DNA of 64,000 nt from RI-231 sp041394905 (lineage in GTDB: Bacteria; Acidobacteriota; Terriglobia; Bryobacterales; UBA6623): the NCBI GenBank assembly GCA_041394905.1, contig JAWKHJ010000007.1, positions 1 through 64,000 on the forward strand, given 5' to 3'. The position numbers were made by a program, and so were the translations under genes. The notes beneath the pieces were generated by a model. It saw only the letters and a program-made list of their open reading frames with translations. It made no database searches and was not told the DNA's origin. This document shows positions 45,968 through 53,764 of this stretch, one piece after another (positions within the stretch are counted from its first letter, which is position 1; the number at the start of each line of letters is the position of its first letter).

Positions 45968-47302
45968 TCAGATCCCACGGCGGACGCGCTTTCCGGCCCA
46001 GCCGGAGCGACGCCTCCCGTCACTGATGCACTGTTCCCGCTCGGCGTCCCACCAAAGCTTTCGTCCCGTCTTGAAGGCGACATTACCCAGATGCGCGATC
46101 AGTGAGGAGCGGTGGCCTGTGAGCGCGTCAGTCCGCGGCTTCTCCCCGTCGCGGACGCAGCGGATGAAGTGGGCGGCGTGCAGCCCTGTCGGCTCTTCGC
46201 CGTTGACGGCGCGGTACTCGAGGGCCGACGCACCGGATGAGCCGGAGCCGAGCGCCGAACCGCCTCGCTCAACTTCTGGGTAGACCTCATAACCCAAACG
46301 ATCCGCCACGACCAGGCCGTTTGAGCCGTAAAACGCCATGCCGTTGGGGCGGTCGAAGGCGCCGCGCGCGCCGTGCATGGTGCGCTCCTTTGCCGTGCGC
46401 GCAAACGAGCCAAAGCTATTGGTGTTGATCGTCTCGTAGCTCAGCACAAAGCCGGGGTACTCGTAGGTCACCTGCAACACGTCGGGCTGGTCGCTCATGC
46501 CGCCCACGGCGAAGCGGCCGCCTGATGCGGTGACTGCGCGCGGCGCGTCCTGGCCCATGATTTGATGCACGGTGTCGAAGCGGTGTATGCCGTAGTCGGT
46601 GATCCACCCCCCGGCGTAGTCGAAGAAACCGCGATAACTGCGCAAGAAGCGGGCGCGATTGAAGGGAACATAGGGCGCCGGACCGAGATAGAGATCCCAG
46701 TCAAGCTCTGGCGGCGGCTCCTCGTCCGGGGTTTTCTTCAGGCCTCCCGGCATCAGGTTGGCGTAGTTCCACACTTTGACGAAGTGGACGTCGCGCAACG
46801 CTCCGTCGCGCACCATGCGTTCGACCTCCATCAAGTGCGGCGCGGACCGATGTTGCGTACCGGTCAAGAAGACCTGGCCGGGGTGACGCGCCGCTTCGGC
46901 CACGATCGCGCGACCTTCGACCACGTTGTGGCCGAGCGGTTTTTCGCAATAGACGTGCTTTCCGGCCTGGAGAGCCAGCACCGCCGGAATGGCGTGCCAG
47001 TGGTCCGGCGTCGCGATGTGGACCGCGTCGATCGCCGGGTCCTCGAGCACGCGGCGAAAGTCCTGTTCGATCTTGCCCGCCCCGCCGGAAAGCTCCCGAT
47101 TGGCTTCGCGCGCCTGCGGCAGATAGGCGTCGCAGAGCGTCGCGTATTCGACGTTCGGATTCCGCACCATCTGGCGTGGGACGGCGCGGCCGCGACCGCC
47201 GCAGCCAATCAAAGCCAAGCGAACGCGATCGTTGGCGCCGAGCGCGCGTCCGGCGGAGGCCGCAGTCAGAGCTGCGGAAGCGAGGAACTTGCGTCTGTCC
47301 AT
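45968..47302 (-). CDS. Tat-exported Gfo/Idh/MocA family oxidoreductase
   Basis: 444 residues. A twin-arginine leader (MDRRKFLASAALTAASAGRA) is followed by the Rossmann fold 'VRLALIGCGGRGRAVPRQM', 'PAIDAVHIATPDHWHAIPA' and 'HVYCEKPLGHNVVEGRAIV', with the EKP signature. The C-terminal substrate domain carries 'WITDYGIHRFDTVHQIMGQ'. It should be an NAD(P)-dependent sugar or polyol oxidoreductase working outside the cytoplasm with a pre-bound cofactor, as in Tat-exported relatives. It is convergent with nrdR. The substrate is unknown. Confidence 0.92.
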   Translation of the reverse strand: MDRRKFLASAALTAASAGRALGANDRVRLALIGCGGRGRAVPRQMVRNPNVEYATLCDAYLPQAREANRELSGGAGKIEQDFRRVLEDPAIDAVHIATPDHWHAIPAVLALQAGKHVYCEKPLGHNVVEGRAIVAEAARHPGQVFLTGTQHRSAPHLMEVERMVRDGALRDVHFVKVWNYANLMPGGLKKTPDEEPPPELDWDLYLGPAPYVPFNRARFLRSYRGFFDYAGGWITDYGIHRFDTVHQIMGQDAPRAVTASGGRFAVGGMSDQPDVLQVTYEYPGFVLSYETINTNSFGSFARTAKERTMHGARGAFDRPNGMAFYGSNGLVVADRLGYEVYPEVERGGSALGSGSSGASALEYRAVNGEEPTGLHAAHFIRCVRDGEKPRTDALTGHRSSLIAHLGNVAFKTGRKLWWDAEREQCISDGRRRSGWAGKRVRRGI

Positions 47303-47370
47303 GGAACGGGTCGCCCCGCAAGCGCGAGGCCCCGATCAGTATAGGGCGCCCGCGGCGCGGGCTGGTCAGA

Positions 47371-47598
47371 TCAGACCTTGGGCTTCATCGGGGGGAGATC
47401 ACGCGCCTCGCAAGCCGACTCGAACCCCTGGCGTGCGTGCGAGCCGTCGCAGAAGGGTTTGTTTTCCGAGAGACCGCAGCGGCACAGGCCAATCGCCTGC
47501 CGTCCGCCGAGTCCGAATTCGTTGCCGTCCTGGTCGAAGATATGCAGGTCGCCTTCGATCCGAAGCGGCCCATTGTTAAAGACTTTGATGGTCGCCAT
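47371..47598 (-). CDS. CDGSH-type iron-sulfur protein
   Basis: 75 residues. It contains the CDGSH cluster-binding core 'LCRCGLSENKPFCDGSHAR', which ligates a [2Fe-2S] cluster through three Cys and one His. The N-terminal half 'IKVFNNGPLRIEGDLHIFD' is typical of the small bacterial CDGSH proteins. They act in redox or iron-sulfur transfer; the exact role is unclear. It is divergent from the histidine kinase gene, with 57 bases between the starts. Confidence 0.93.
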   Translation of the reverse strand: MATIKVFNNGPLRIEGDLHIFDQDGNEFGLGGRQAIGLCRCGLSENKPFCDGSHARQGFESACEARDLPPMKPKV

Positions 47599-47655
47599 TC
47601 GAGGTTCGATTATACCGTGCCGAACACAAGCTCAACGTTCGAACGATTTCCGCCG

Positions 47656-49269
47656 ATGGGACTCGAGAACGCGTGGTCCATGGATCATCTGGCCCAGATT
47701 TTTTCGACCGACCTCATGCCGCATGGCTACTGCATCCAGTGGCGGCCGGCACTGCTTTGGTTGCACGTCATCTCCGATGCGCTCATTGCCGTTTCGTACT
47801 TCGCAATCCCGATTGGGCTGCATGCCGTAGCGCGTAGGCATGGCGATCTTCCGTTCACCCGCCTGGTCCGACTGGCGGCGGCGTTCATACTCGCCTGCGG
47901 GACCAGCCATCTGCTTGCGATTTGGACCATGTGGCGGCCCGACTACGGCGTCGAGGCCCTGGTCAAGGCCGCGACGGCGATCATCTCCTTGGTCGCGGCG
48001 GCGGCGTTCGTCCGCACCGCGCCACAGATCTTGGGGCTCGCCAACATCCGAGAGCTGCAGAGCGCCATCGCGGCGAACACGCAGGAGCTGACGCGCGCCA
48101 ACGAGGCCTTGCGCGAGGAGATCACTCAGCGCGACCAAGCGGAGAAGGCTCTGATTGAACGCGAGGCTCGCCTGCGCTCGATTGTCGACACGGCGGTCAA
48201 CGCCATCCTGACGATCGACGAAGCCGGCGTTGTGGAGTCAATGAACGCGGCCGCTGTCGGGCTGTTCGGCTATTCCGAATCGCAAGTGATCGGCCGCAAC
48301 GTATCCATGCTGATGCCGCCTCCGGACCGGGACATGCACGACGAGTACCTGAGGCGCTATCGCGAAACCGGCGAACAGCGCATCATCGGCGTCGGCCGCG
48401 AGGTGGTGGGCAGGCGGTTCGACGGCTCGTTGATTCCTTTGGAGTTGGCGGTCAGCGAGTTCGATTCGGCTGACGGGCGACGATTTACCGGCATCTTGAG
48501 TGATCTGTCCTCCCGGAAGGATTTCGAGAAGCGGCTTGCCGATTCACTCGAAGAGCTGGATGCGGCAAACCGGGCCTTGGAGGAGCGCAACGGCGAGCTC
48601 GACGACTTTGCACACACAGTCTCCCACGACCTCAAAGAGCCGTTGCGCGGCATCCAGACTTACTGCTGGACCCTGGTCGAGGACATGGGCGAGCAATTGG
48701 GGGAGGAAGCGCGTTCGCGTCTTAGCCGCATCCAAGGCCTGGCAAAGCGCATGGACGCCATGATCGACTCGGTGCTCAAGTACTCCCGCTCGAGCCGCCA
48801 GAGCCATAGGCAGAGGGTGAATTTGAACGATGCGGTCCAGGAAGCGCTCGACATGCTCGCGATGACCTTGCGCGAGCGAGGCTGCGACGTTCAGATTCCA
48901 CGCCCCTTTCCTGAAGCCGAATGCGATCCGGTTGCAGTCGTTGAATCGCTCAAGAACCTGATCAGCAACGCGTCGAAGTACAACGACAAGACGGACAAAC
49001 GTATCGAAATCGGCTGGGAGCAACCCGAGGACAAGCCGCTGACCGTCTACGTGCGTGACAACGGAATCGGGATCGAAGAGGCGGATCACAACGGCGTGTT
49101 CCGGATCTTCCATCGCGCGCAGCGGGGAGCGGAGTTTGGCGAAGGGGCCGGGGCCGGACTCGCGATCGTCAAGAAGCTGATCGAGAATCAGGGCGGCCAG
49201 GTGTGGGTAGAGTCGACGCCGGGTAAAGGCTCAACTTTCCGATTCACCCTAGGCCCGAAGAGACCCTGA
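47656..49269 (+). CDS. Ethylene-receptor-like (ETR1-type) sensor histidine kinase
   Basis: 537 residues from ATG 47656. Residues 20-115 are three membrane helices matching the plant/cyanobacterial ethylene-binding domain: 'HVISDALIAVSYFAIP' and 'AAAFILACGTSHLLAIWT'. Asp41, Tyr48, Cys81 and His85 align with ETR1 Asp25, Tyr32, Cys65 and His69, the last two being the copper ligands, with no gap. A PAS domain follows at about 165-290 ('IVDTAVNAILTIDEAGVVE'), then HisKA ('DFAHTVSHDLKEPLRGIQT', phospho-His in VSHDL) and HATPase ('NLISNASKYN', 'DNGIGIEE', 'GAGLAIVKKLIE'). No response regulator is adjacent. Confidence 0.9.
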   Translation: MGLENAWSMDHLAQIFSTDLMPHGYCIQWRPALLWLHVISDALIAVSYFAIPIGLHAVARRHGDLPFTRLVRLAAAFILACGTSHLLAIWTMWRPDYGVEALVKAATAIISLVAAAAFVRTAPQILGLANIRELQSAIAANTQELTRANEALREEITQRDQAEKALIEREARLRSIVDTAVNAILTIDEAGVVESMNAAAVGLFGYSESQVIGRNVSMLMPPPDRDMHDEYLRRYRETGEQRIIGVGREVVGRRFDGSLIPLELAVSEFDSADGRRFTGILSDLSSRKDFEKRLADSLEELDAANRALEERNGELDDFAHTVSHDLKEPLRGIQTYCWTLVEDMGEQLGEEARSRLSRIQGLAKRMDAMIDSVLKYSRSSRQSHRQRVNLNDAVQEALDMLAMTLRERGCDVQIPRPFPEAECDPVAVVESLKNLISNASKYNDKTDKRIEIGWEQPEDKPLTVYVRDNGIGIEEADHNGVFRIFHRAQRGAEFGEGAGAGLAIVKKLIENQGGQVWVESTPGKGSTFRFTLGPKRP

Positions 49270-49291
49270 GCCCGGTACCGACCGAGACGAA

Positions 49292-51323
49292 TCAGCCCCG
49301 CATCTGGATGCTGAGCTTGCGCGCGAGCTCGCCGACGAGCTGCTCGGCGTAAGCGTGAATCTCTTCGCTGGTGAAGCTCGACTCGTTGCGCTGCCAGGTT
49401 GCGCGCAGCAACATGCTGTAAAAACCCTCGGCGGCCTGTTTGCCACGGAATATTTCGACCGGCTCAAGCGAAACGAGGTGCTCCATCGGTCCAACGGCAT
49501 TGCGGATCTCCGTGAAGGGAATACCTTCTGGAATCAGCAGCGAGAAGTCGCGCTCGACGGCTGGAACGCGCGGCAACTCACGATACTGCGGGCGGCTCAG
49601 GCCCGCGGGCACGAGCACGTCGAGAAAGATCTCGGCGAGGAACACCGGCTGGCGAATCTTGCGCTGCTCGCAGACCGCCGGATCCAGCTCGCCCAGGCAA
49701 GCGAGTACGCCGCGCTCGGAAGCGGCGCGCGCCGACCTTCCTGGAACGTAGTAGGCTGGAGCGCCGCGGTCTTCGAAGCGCAATTGCGCCAAATCGAAGC
49801 GGCGCAACAGAGTCTCGACGTCGGCCTTGAGGTCGAAGAAGCTCAGCGCACGAGCCGGCTCTTGCAGAGACGCAGGCCGCTCGGCCCCGGTAGCGCCAAG
49901 GGTAAGAACGCCCGGCTCCGAGTACGCTCCGTTGCCGCCCTTGTAAAGACGGCCAATCTCGAACAAGCGCACGTCACTCTGGTTGCGGTGGATGTTGTAA
50001 GCCAATGCGGCGAGCATGCTCGGGGCGGAGCTGGTCCGCATGACGGCGGCAAGCTCGGAGAACGGATTGCGCAACTGCACCGCTGGCTCCGAGCTGAAGC
50101 GCTGCGCGTCCTCTTCGCTGATGAACGAATAGCTGATCGTCTCGTCGTAGCCAAGCGCGCGCAGGGTCTCGCGCAGCGCGGCGTCCTCGGCCTCGCGGCG
50201 CGGCGGCTGCGGCGGACGGCCGATGACCGGCAAAGTGGCCGGCACGCGGTCGTAGCCCCACACTCGCGCGACTTCCTCGATCACATCGATCTCACGCTCG
50301 ACGTCGAGCCTCCATGACGGGACCGACACGATCCAGCCCTGTTCGAGGCTCGAGGCCGAAGCCCAGCGCCCCGAGCACCCGTTCGACATCCGCATCCGGA
50401 ATGTCCGCGCCCACGATCTGACGGATCCGCAAACGCCGCAAAATCAGACTAGTGGGGACCGGCTTGCCCGGGTAAGCATCAATACGGCCCTTGAGCACCA
50501 CACCCGTGCTGAGGTCGCCGAGCAGCGAGGCGATGCGATCGGCCGCCCAGCCGGCGGACTCGATGTCGGCGCCGCGCTCGAAGCGGTGCGAAGCCTCGGT
50601 GTGCATGCCGAAGCGGCGCGAAGTCCGGCGGATGGTCCCAGGCTGAAACCAAGCCGCCTCGATGAGCACGTTGCGGGTCTTGTCGGAGATCTCGGTTTCG
50701 AGGCCGCCCATCACGCCGGCCAGCGCGACCGGCTGGTAGCTGTCCGCGATCACCAGATCGTCGGCCGAGAGCTTGCGCTCGATGCCGTCCAGCGTGCGCA
50801 ACTCTTCGCCCTCGCCGGCGCGGCGGACGATGATCGCGTGCTGGTTCAGCGTTTCGAGATCGAAGGCGTGAGTCGGATGGCCGCACTCGAGCAACACGTA
50901 ATTGGTCAGATCGGCGATGTTGTTGATTGAGCGGATGCCGCAGAGCTCGAGTCGCCGACGCAGCCAGTCCGGAGACGGCCGAACCTCGACCCCCGCCATC
51001 ACGCGGCCCACGTAGCGAGGGCAGCCATCGGCATCTTCGATCTTGATCGACGCGGCGGTCGAAGCCTCGCGCTCGTCCTCGGCGATCTCGATCTCCGGAA
51101 TGCGCAGCGGCCGATCGAAGATTGCGGAGATCTCGCGCGCCAAACCAATGTGATTCATCGCATCGGGGCGATTGGAGGTGATATCGAGCTCGAGAATGGC
51201 CTCGTCGCCATCCCGCTCGATCCCATCGACCGCCATGCCGGCGAGCGTCAGCCGCTCGGCCAGCGCCTCGGGCGATTCCGGGATATCAACGTAGTCCTGG
51301 AGCCAACTGATCAGCGCACGCAT
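49292..51323 (-). CDS. pheT: Phenylalanyl-tRNA synthetase beta subunit, short form (one frameshift)
   Basis: The start is 'MRALISWLQDYVDIPESPEA', then 'LELDITSNRPDAMNHIGLA', 'ADLTNYVLLECGHPTHAFD' and 'MHTEASHRFERGAD'. A frame change near 50345, after 'ERVLGALGFGLE', joins 'VPSWRLDVEREIDVIEEVA', 'YSFISEEDAQRF' and the C-terminal anticodon-binding domain ('VPAVERDFSLLIPEGIPF', 'SFTSEEIHAYAEQL'). About 677 residues, against about 800 in the classical form: the EMAP-II-like tRNA-binding domain normally near residues 40-150 is absent. It charges tRNA-Phe together with PheS, whose stop lies 4 bases upstream. Confidence 0.95.
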
Positions 51324-51327
51324 CGGC

Positions 51328-52404
51328 TTAGCGGAACTGCCTCAAGAAACGGACGTCGCCGTTGTAGAGCAGCGAAATGTCGTTGATGTCGTATTTGAGC
51401 ATCGCGAAACGATCGAGGCCGAACCCGGCGGCAAAGCCTTGGTACTGAGTCGGATCGAGCTTGGCCGCGCGCAACACGTTCGGATCGATCATGCCGCAAC
51501 CGAGCACCTCGATCCAGCCGGTTTGCTTGCAGATGCGGCAACCGAGTCCTTGGCAGAACGGGCAGGTCACGTCGACCTCGGCGCTAGGCTCGGTGAAGGG
51601 GAAAAAGCTCGGACGGAAACGCGTCTTAGTGTGCTCGCCGAAGAACTGGCGAGCGAAGTATTCGAGCGTGCCCTTCAAGTCGCCCAACGTGATCGATTCG
51701 CCGACGGCGAAGACCTCGAGTTGGTGGAACATCGGGCTGTGGGTCGCGTCCGGTGCGTCGTTGCGGTAAACCTTGCCGTGGACAACGTAGCGCAGCGGCG
51801 GCTTGGAGGCTTCCATGATGCGGATCTGGCACGGCGAAGTATGTGTGCGCAGCAGCATCTTGTCCTCGACGAAGAGCGTATCCATCTCGTCGACCGCAGG
51901 ATGGTCGGCGGGGAAGTTCAGGGCCTCGAAGTTGTAGAAAAACGTCTCGATCTCAGGCCCCTCAGCCACCGAGTAGCCGAGCGTTTTGAAGATCTGGATG
52001 CACTCCTCCAGCACGAGCCGCACGGGGTGCTTGGCGCCGAGGGTACGCGAGGGCCCGGGCAGCGTCACGTCGATCGCTTCGCGCTTGTGCGAGGCGGCGG
52101 AGACCGCCGTCTGCGCCTCTTCGAGCGCGGCCTCGACGGCCTTGCGAGTCTCGTTCTGGAGTTTGCCCACCTGGGGCTTGAGCTCACGCGGAGCGAGCTT
52201 GAGCCAATTGTCGTTGGCAAAGGTCAGCAGCCCGTTTTTGCGGCCGAGCCAGCGGTCGCGCAAATTCTTGAGGGCTTCGGCCGAGGCGACCTGGGATTTT
52301 TCGGATTCAAAGGCCTGCTGCAAAGACGAGTAGAGGCCGGCGACATCGTCGCCGGCCTCCAAAAGCTCCGACAGAGGGCGTGAGGCCTTGTCCACAGCGC
52401 TCAT
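51328..52404 (-). CDS. pheS: Phenylalanyl-tRNA synthetase alpha subunit
   Basis: 358 residues from ATG 52404. An N-terminal coiled coil (about 1-85) is followed by the class II core: 'HPVRLVLEECIQIFKTLGY', 'EGPEIETFFYNFEALNFPA', motif 2 'LRTHTSPCQIRIM', 'GKVYRNDAPDATHSPMFHQ', 'FRPSFFPFTEPSAEVDV' and motif 3 'GFGLDRFAMLKYDI'. It binds ATP and phenylalanine. A Cys-rich insert ('CPFCQGLGCRICKQTGW') sits before motif 3. It is in the operon rpmI-rplT-pheS-pheT, starting 10 bases after rplT. Confidence 0.97.
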   Translation of the reverse strand: MSAVDKASRPLSELLEAGDDVAGLYSSLQQAFESEKSQVASAEALKNLRDRWLGRKNGLLTFANDNWLKLAPRELKPQVGKLQNETRKAVEAALEEAQTAVSAASHKREAIDVTLPGPSRTLGAKHPVRLVLEECIQIFKTLGYSVAEGPEIETFFYNFEALNFPADHPAVDEMDTLFVEDKMLLRTHTSPCQIRIMEASKPPLRYVVHGKVYRNDAPDATHSPMFHQLEVFAVGESITLGDLKGTLEYFARQFFGEHTKTRFRPSFFPFTEPSAEVDVTCPFCQGLGCRICKQTGWIEVLGCGMIDPNVLRAAKLDPTQYQGFAAGFGLDRFAMLKYDINDISLLYNGDVRFLRQFR

Positions 52405-52414
52405 GCCCAACGTC

Positions 52415-52882
52415 CTACTCGTCTGTGGCCGGCTCGTCGGCGGCGGATTCCGCCTCAGCGGCGGCTTCGGCTTCTTCGACGGCCTTCTTCACGGCAGCCG
52501 GCTCGGGCGCTTGGGCCGGGGCGGCCTGCCCCAACGCTTCGCGCGCCTTCGCAGCGATCTGCCCGAAGGCTTCCGGATCGCGCACGGCCATCTCGGCCAG
52601 CATCTTGCGATTCAGCTCGACGCCCGCCACGCTCAAGCCGTGGATGAGCTTGCTGTAGGACAGCCCATGCATGCGGGCCGCCGCGTTGATGCGGATGATC
52701 CACAGCGAGCGGAAGTCCCGCTTCTTGAGCTTACGGCCGACGTAGGCGAACTTCTGCGCCCGGTCGACCGCCTCTTTGGCATAGCGGTAAAGCTTACTTT
52801 TTCCTTGGTAATAGCCTTTTGCTTGACCAAGTATCTTCTTGCGCTTGAGACGGCGCTTGTTTCCTCTTTTTACGCGGGGCAC
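52415..52882 (-). CDS. rplT: 50S ribosomal protein L20 with acidic C-terminal extension
   Basis: 155 residues. The first about 118 are canonical L20 ('VKRGNKRRLKRKKILGQAK', 'YAYVGRK'-like 'KFAYVGRKLKKRDFRSLWI', 'LAEMAVRDPEAF'). The remaining about 37 are Ala/Glu/Pro-rich ('AVEEA'-type repeats), absent from the usual protein. L20 is needed early in 50S assembly and in many bacteria represses its own operon. rpmI lies 137 bases upstream. Confidence 0.96.
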   Translation of the reverse strand: MPRVKRGNKRRLKRKKILGQAKGYYQGKSKLYRYAKEAVDRAQKFAYVGRKLKKRDFRSLWIIRINAAARMHGLSYSKLIHGLSVAGVELNRKMLAEMAVRDPEAFGQIAAKAREALGQAAPAQAPEPAAVKKAVEEAEAAAEAESAADEPATDE

Positions 52883-53019
52883 GCTTGACCTCCTGGTGGT
52901 TCTGTTTCAAGAAAGACCGTCCCCGATGAGGGGCCGGTTTGCGGCGGTACAGGCGCGCGCCCGCGGCTCTGTCCGCACGCGGCCGGGCAATTTAGCAGCC
53001 CGGCCCTCAGCCTGAGAAG

Positions 53020-53214
53020 CTAGCTCGACAGCAGACGACGGACGATTTTTTCCATCGCCGGGCTCACGAGCACCGACTTGCGCAAATGGCGTTTGCGCTT
53101 GGGCGACTTCTTGGTGAGGATGTGGTTGTGCAGCGAATGCGAACGCTTCACGCGACCTTTGGAGGTCAGCTTGAAGCGCTTCTTCGAGCCGCTGTGTGTT
53201 TTCATCTTCGGCAC
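53020..53214 (-). CDS. rpmI: 50S ribosomal protein L35
   Basis: 64 residues: 'MPKMKTHSGSKKRFKLTSKG' at the N-terminus and 'KKSPKRKRHLRKSVLVSP' in the middle are diagnostic. It is the first gene of the rpmI-rplT-pheS-pheT group on this strand. The infC gene usually found just before it is missing: the next gene upstream (53387) is on the other strand. The operon promoter or leader must lie in the 172-base gap 53215-53386, where I cannot identify a specific element. Confidence 0.97.
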   Translation of the reverse strand: MPKMKTHSGSKKRFKLTSKGRVKRSHSLHNHILTKKSPKRKRHLRKSVLVSPAMEKIVRRLLSS

Positions 53215-53386
53215 GGCTGTTCCCTCGATCCGTCCGACCGCGCCGGGTGGCGCGTCGCACTCGTAGTCTTTCGTTAGAATGTCCCGAAAGCGAAATCCCC
53301 AGAGCGAGGAGTCGGTCGGATAACCCTAGACAGGACTTTTCGTAGTGTAGCATCCCGGGGAGCGTTTGTCCCAAGTCACGCGCAAC

Positions 53387-53737
53387 ATGGCAAAACACCG
53401 CATCTACACCACCAGTTTCGCGAGCGTCTACCCCCATTACGTCGCCAAAGCGGAGAAGAAAGGGCGTACCAAAGCCGAGGTCGACGAGATTCTGCGTTGG
53501 CTGACCGGCTATACCCAACAGGCGCTGGAAGACCAGCTCGCACAAAAGACCGACATCGAGACCTTTCTCGGGCAAGCGCCCCAGCTCAACCCCAATCGAG
53601 CTCTCATCAAAGGAGTGGTCTGCGGCGTGCGCGTGGAAGAGGTCGAGGAGCCGTTGATGCGCGAGATCCGCTACATGGACAAGCTCATCGACGAGCTCGC
53701 CAAGGGCAAGGCGATGGAGAAGATTCTGCGGTCGTGA
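53387..53737 (+). CDS. DUF2200 family protein
   Basis: About 116 residues from ATG 53387: 'AKHRIYTTSFASVYPHYVA', 'EVDEILRWLTGYTQQALED', 'DIETFLGQAPQLNPNRALI' and 'GVVCGVRVEEVEEPLMREI'. These are the conserved blocks of DUF2200, a widespread small soluble protein of unknown function. The longer start at 53366 adds seven residues unlike the family. It is divergent from rpmI and convergent with the large receptor gene. Confidence 0.9.
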   Translation: MAKHRIYTTSFASVYPHYVAKAEKKGRTKAEVDEILRWLTGYTQQALEDQLAQKTDIETFLGQAPQLNPNRALIKGVVCGVRVEEVEEPLMREIRYMDKLIDELAKGKAMEKILRS

Positions 53738-53764
53738 GCCTGCGTGCCGCGCCTTGCCAGTGAA

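Noticed and set aside
47176..47655. Long N-terminal extension of the histidine kinase
   Set aside because: This part overlaps the CDGSH gene and the preceding oxidoreductase start and is unlike any receptor N-terminus. The ethylene-binding domain starts cleanly after ATG 47656.
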